Of a stretch of DNA of 64,000 nucleotides, positions 63,359 through 64,000 are shown piece by piece. Numbering within the stretch: position 1 is the first letter of the stretch; each line of letters opens with the position of its first letter. The stretch is taken from the NCBI RefSeq assembly GCF_040954645.1, contig NC_092803.1, positions 120,485,961 through 120,549,960 of the forward strand, read 5' to 3'. A program made the translations under genes and the position numbers. The notes under the pieces are model-generated. The model saw only the letters and a program-made list of their open reading frames with translations. It was not told the DNA's origin and did no database searches. This DNA is from Diabrotica undecimpunctata (Eukaryota > Arthropoda > Insecta > Coleoptera > Chrysomelidae).

Positions 63359-64000
63359 GTAAACAAACTTAAATACTTTTATTATGCGGATCAATTTTAA
63401 TTACTATTGGTATTTGTATTTTCTTCTGGTGGACACGAGTAAACGATAAAATATTTTGATGTCTGCATACACAACTAACTATCTAAAAGGACTTTATAAT
63501 CTTAATGACCTCCCCGAACCTAACAAGAAAAATTTTTGGTATACAGTGGACAAACAGTCAAAACTAAAACACTTATAAAAATATTTTACTAAAAGACAAC
63601 AATTATAAATTTTAGAGTTACTATAAGTTCTTACTATTATTACAAAACTCTGAGAAATGCCCAATTGTTATTGTATAAAACTAGGTATAAAACTCCGCTC
63701 TGCTAACAAATCTTTGTCTCACGTTTTAGAAGATACAATTTGTCCCTTAACCACTTGATACATGTCGTACATGGATTATGCATTATGCAGCGGACGAGAG
63801 ATGTTGAAAAGGGAATGACGCCTTAAAACTTAACCGTATCGAACAAAATGAAATGTAAAATCCGGAAGTTACAGTGAAAGCAGCCATATCATGAACTAAA
63901 TGGCCATACGATACATGATCATTAACGATGCCTTTGATGCATTAGGCGAAATCTATTAACAATCAGCTTTATTCCTGTACGCTGGGCTACAGCTGGACAA
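63359..64000 (+). other. Probable host intron, nothing recognised
   Basis: Begins with GTAAAC. No repeat or further exon could be supported before the window ends. Confidence 0.4.

Noticed and set aside
1..64000. tRNA, rRNA genes, CRISPR arrays, bacterial operons or terminators
   Set aside because: None seen; apart from the SINE-like B boxes there is no tRNA-like sequence, and everything points to eukaryotic nuclear DNA.

Overview
The window is animal nuclear DNA, very probably from an insect. It is strongly AT-rich, has long pure (TA)n microsatellites, no bacterial-style operons, and dozens of broken transposable elements of insect type: RTE-like, jockey-like and R1-like LINEs, Penelope-like elements, a copia element, piggyBac, Tc1/mariner and PIF/Harbinger. 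Several repeats resemble ones I associate with beetle genomes, so Coleoptera is my best guess, but the sequence alone does not prove it.

Only one stretch looks like an exon of a host gene: 63215-63358 on the + strand, a 144-nt exon with clean splice sites. The rest looks intergenic or intronic and has been filled by successive insertions. Almost every recognisable coding stretch is a decayed transposon open reading frame.

Layout. 1-9.2 kb: LINE fragments, with a Penelope-like fragment inside one and an R1-like fragment inside another, plus a THAP-domain ORF near 5.8 kb. 9.2-21.3 kb: LINE 3' parts, including a jockey-like copy whose reverse transcriptase is split by a (TA)n run, and a fold-back pair of repeats with hammerhead-ribozyme-like motifs (18.07-18.73 kb). 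21.3-35 kb: a 750-bp PIF/Harbinger element with a MADF fragment and a TTA duplication, a GC-rich inverted-repeat element (24.0-24.4 kb), Penelope-like reverse transcriptase (27.8-28.2 kb), and transposase scraps. 35.1-37.4 kb: a mariner-type element with long terminal inverted repeats and a 375-bp MITE inside one repeat. 38.35-40.79 kb: a nearly full-length piggyBac element with all three catalytic aspartates visible. 42.8-47.9 kb: a copia 5' LTR and gag, interrupted by a 4.2-kb DNA transposon with about 300-bp terminal inverted repeats, an unusual transposase-like gene and an internal array of a 13-bp motif. 48-55 kb: fold-back repeats, LINEs, SINE-like units and a piggyBac C-terminus. 55.6-56.7 kb: a second mariner-type element. 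57-62.7 kb: LINE fragments and a 21-bp minisatellite. 63.2 kb: the host exon.

The two most interesting systems are the 4.2-kb transposon at 43643-47875, and the recurring CTGATGA-hairpin-GAAA motifs that look like Penelope-type hammerhead ribozymes. Family names rest on recognising motifs by eye; no database search was run.
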